From: Actinomycetota bacterium
Lineage (GTDB): Bacteria > Actinomycetota > CADDZG01 > WHSQ01
NCBI GenBank assembly: GCA_016781115.1
Contig: JADDQX010000080.1
Location: forward strand, 2,511-9,719
Direction of reading: 5' to 3'
Length of the DNA: 7,209 nt
The notes under the pieces are model-generated. The model was given only the letters and a program-made list of their open reading frames with translations. It was not told the origin of the DNA and ran no database searches. Position numbers and translations under genes: made by a program. Shown here one piece after another: positions 5,829-7,209 of this stretch (positions are counted from its first letter, which is position 1; the number at the start of each line of letters is the position of its first letter).

Positions 5829-7046
5829 ATGAGCCTGCAGGGCAAGAAGGTCATCCTCTGTGTCACGGGAGGTATCGCCGCCTACAAGGTCCCCGTCGTT
5901 GCCCGCGGCCTGACGGAGCTGGGCGCCCAGGTCCGGGTCGTGATGACGCGATCGGCAACGCGTTTCGTCGGCGCCCAGACCTTCGCCGCGCTGACGGGTC
6001 ACCCCGTGGGCTCGGAGCTCTTTGCCGCCGGCGCCGAGGTGCCTCATGTCGAGCTGGCACGCGGGGCGGACCTGGTGCTGGTGGCGCCGGCCACGGCGAA
6101 CGCCATAGCGAAGGTTGCTATCGGCATCAGCGACGACCTCATGTCTGCGACGCTGCTGACCGCTCGCTGCCCGGTGCTGGTGGCGCCCGCGATGCACACC
6201 GAGATGTGGGAACACCCCGCTACCCGAGCCAACGTAGCGACGCTGACGGAGCGAGGTGTGCACCTGGTTGGTCCGGTCAGCGGGGCTCTTTCCTCGGGCG
6301 ACGAAGGGCCCGGGCGGATGGCGGAGCCAGACGACATCATCGCCGCGGCAGCGGCCGTCCTCAGCACACAGCAAGAGCTGGCGGGCCGTCGGTTCGTCGT
6401 TACAGCAGGCGGCACTCAAGAGCCGATCGACCCCGTGCGCTTCATCGGGAACCGATCCTCGGGGCGCATGGGGATCGATATCGCGGCCGAGGCGGCACGG
6501 CGGGGGGCGAAGGTCACGCTCGTCGTGGGGCCGATCACGGTTCCGATCCCCGGCGACATCGACGTGGTGAAGGTTCGAACCGCTGAGGAGATGCGAGAGG
6601 CGGTGCTGGAACGCGCTTCCGACGCCGATGTGATCATCAAGGCGGCGGCCGTCGCGGATTGGCAGGCAGACGTGCACGCGGAGCGGAAGCTCAAGAAGGC
6701 CGACGGTCCGCCCGCGATCCATCTGGTGCCGACGCCGGACATCCTCGCCGAGCTGGGAAGCGACCCGTCACTGCGCAAAGACGGCAGCGTTCTGGTCGGT
6801 TTCGCGGCAGAGACCGAGCCCGACCCGGCCAAGCTCGCGGAGCTGGCGGAAGCGAAACGGGCCTCGAAGGGAGCGGACGTGATCGTCGCGAACGACGTGT
6901 CCAGCCACGACTCAGGGTTCGAGGTTCCGACGAACCGCGCCGTGATCGCATCCGTCTCCGGCACCGAGGACGTCGGATTGGTGACGAAGAAGGCTCTCGC
7001 CGCCGCGCTCGTCACGCGCGTGGCGGCCGCGCTGGGCCGCTCCTGA
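5829..7046 (+). CDS. coaBC: Bifunctional phosphopantothenoylcysteine decarboxylase / phosphopantothenate-cysteine ligase
   Basis: CoaBC performs two steps of coenzyme A synthesis: ligation of cysteine to 4'-phosphopantothenate (CoaB, CTP-dependent in bacteria) and FMN-dependent decarboxylation to 4'-phosphopantetheine (CoaC). The 405-residue length is normal for the fusion. The N-terminal flavoprotein half (about 1-180) shows VTGGIAAYK at 12-20, the catalytic histidine H73 in PHVELAR, APATAN at 86-91 and PAMHTEMW at 120-127. The C-terminal ligase half (about 186-403) shows VTAGGTQEPIDPVRFIGNRS at 191-210, AAAVADW at 272-278, KLKK at 287-290, TPDIL at 302-306 and VGFAAETE at 323-330. Two positions differ from E. 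coli: the PxMNxxMW asparagine is histidine (H123), and the flap cysteine (E. coli C158) aligns with S156 in SSGDEGPGRM. From memory, mycobacterial CoaBC also has PAMHTEMW and no flap cysteine. GGAGG at 5820-5824 is four bases before the ATG. Confidence 0.96.
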   Translation: MSLQGKKVILCVTGGIAAYKVPVVARGLTELGAQVRVVMTRSATRFVGAQTFAALTGHPVGSELFAAGAEVPHVELARGADLVLVAPATANAIAKVAIGISDDLMSATLLTARCPVLVAPAMHTEMWEHPATRANVATLTERGVHLVGPVSGALSSGDEGPGRMAEPDDIIAAAAAVLSTQQELAGRRFVVTAGGTQEPIDPVRFIGNRSSGRMGIDIAAEAARRGAKVTLVVGPITVPIPGDIDVVKVRTAEEMREAVLERASDADVIIKAAAVADWQADVHAERKLKKADGPPAIHLVPTPDILAELGSDPSLRKDGSVLVGFAAETEPDPAKLAELAEAKRASKGADVIVANDVSSHDSGFEVPTNRAVIASVSGTEDVGLVTKKALAAALVTRVAAALGRS

Positions 7047-7066
7047 TCGCTCGCCTTCCGGTGCAG

Positions 7067-7113
7067 CTCTCCCCGCGGCGAGAGGGCGACTCTCGCACCT
7101 GACTCCCCGAGAG
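7067..7113 (+). promoter_or_regulatory. Alternative hairpins in the coaBC-metK gap
   Basis: Four complementary segments alternate: CTCTC (7067-7071), GCGAGAG (7078-7084), CTCTCGC (7090-7096) and CGAGAG (7108-7113). Segment 2 can pair with 3 in a perfect 7-bp hairpin with loop GGCGA, or 1 with 2 (5 bp) and 3 with 4 (6 bp). No T-run follows any of them. It could end coaBC transcription or act as a leader switch for metK. I see no recognisable SAM riboswitch core. Confidence 0.35.
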
Positions 7114-7130
7114 GCCGCGCGGCGTCGGAT

Positions 7131-7136
7131 TAGGAT
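7131..7136 (+). promoter_or_regulatory. Possible -10 box of a leaderless metK promoter
   Basis: TAGGAT fits the TANNNT -10 pattern of actinobacterial housekeeping promoters and ends seven bases before the metK ATG, so transcription could begin at or next to the start codon. No -35 box is evident at 16-18 bases upstream. The same bases contain AGGA (7132-7135), eight bases from the ATG, which could instead be a ribosome site. Confidence 0.35.
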
Positions 7137-7143
7137 GCCGCCC

Positions 7144-7209
7144 ATGCCCCACGACGAACTGTCTCTGTTCACGTCCGAGTCGGTGACGGAGGGCCATCCG
7201 GACAAGATG
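7144..7209 (+). CDS. metK: S-adenosylmethionine synthetase, N-terminal fragment (3' partial)
   Basis: MetK makes S-adenosylmethionine from methionine and ATP. Only 22 codons are in the window, but they contain the family's N-terminal signature FTSESVTEGHPDKM at residues 9-22, whose GHPDK histidine belongs to the ATP-binding active site. The ATG at 7144 is preferred, with AGGA eight bases upstream. An in-frame ATG at 7135 would add three residues but has no ribosome site at a usable distance. metK directly after coaBC is the conserved actinobacterial order. It may be read from the upstream operon or from its own promoter in the 97-base gap. The frame continues past the window edge. Confidence 0.93.
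   Translation, partial: MPHDELSLFTSESVTEGHPDKM

Noticed and set aside
5466..6722. A 418-codon open frame on the minus strand opposite the gmk end, rpoZ and coaBC
   Set aside because: It is the complement of well-identified genes in GC-rich DNA, is rich in Arg, His and Asp as expected for such shadows, and has no recognisable domain.
7114..7123. The 10-base palindrome GCCGCGCGGC before metK as an operator
   Set aside because: Perfect but made only of G and C in GC-rich DNA, where such palindromes arise often; nothing else supports a binding site.
7047..7143. A SAM riboswitch upstream of metK
   Set aside because: The gap is only 97 bases and I see no conserved core of a known SAM riboswitch class; only simple alternating hairpins are visible.
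1..7209. A mobile element, CRISPR array, defence or toxin system hidden in the window
   Set aside because: Every gene is an identified housekeeping gene in a conserved order with even base composition, the gaps total little over 300 bases, and no spacer arrays, terminal repeats or tRNA genes were seen.

Overview
The window is a GC-rich, tightly packed segment of a bacterial chromosome with ten genes, all on the + strand. It most likely comes from an actinobacterium (Actinomycetota). The strongest marker is a 105-residue H2TH-type integration host factor (mIHF/sIHF family), which is typical of that phylum. It sits in the order mihF-gmk-rpoZ-coaBC-metK, the order I know from Mycobacterium and Streptomyces. 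The sequence does not identify the class. A class 1B dihydroorotate dehydrogenase with a PyrK subunit and a Thermus-type PyrE suggest a lineage outside the well-studied mycobacteria and streptomycetes, which I recall as using a single-subunit class 2 PyrD.

Region 1 (1-4480) is the end of a pyrimidine biosynthesis operon: carB (5' end outside the window), pyrK, pyrD, pyrF and pyrE. Together they cover carbamoyl phosphate synthesis, dihydroorotate oxidation by the two-subunit NAD-linked enzyme (PyrD plus PyrK), phosphoribosylation of orotate and decarboxylation to UMP. pyrB, pyrC and carA are not seen and may lie upstream. Each gene start overlaps the preceding stop by 1 to 4 bases, so the genes look translationally coupled.

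Region 2 (4481-4636) is the only sizeable gap in the first 7 kb. It holds a possible weak terminator hairpin for the pyr operon, a near-consensus housekeeping promoter (TTGCCA, 17 bases, TATAAT), overlapping inverted repeats, and a perfect Shine-Dalgarno sequence for the next gene.

Region 3 (4637-7046) is a second probable operon: mihF (nucleoid protein), gmk (guanylate kinase), rpoZ (RNA polymerase omega) and coaBC (two steps of coenzyme A synthesis). Gaps are 11 to 24 bases. Region 4 (7047-7209) is a 97-base gap with mutually exclusive inverted repeats and a possible leaderless-type -10 box, followed by the first 22 codons of metK (S-adenosylmethionine synthetase).

The genes are housekeeping genes. 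I see no mobile element, CRISPR array, RNA gene, frameshift or defence system. The points of interest are the enzyme classes in the pyr operon, regulatory structure in the two gaps, and active-site substitutions in CoaBC.
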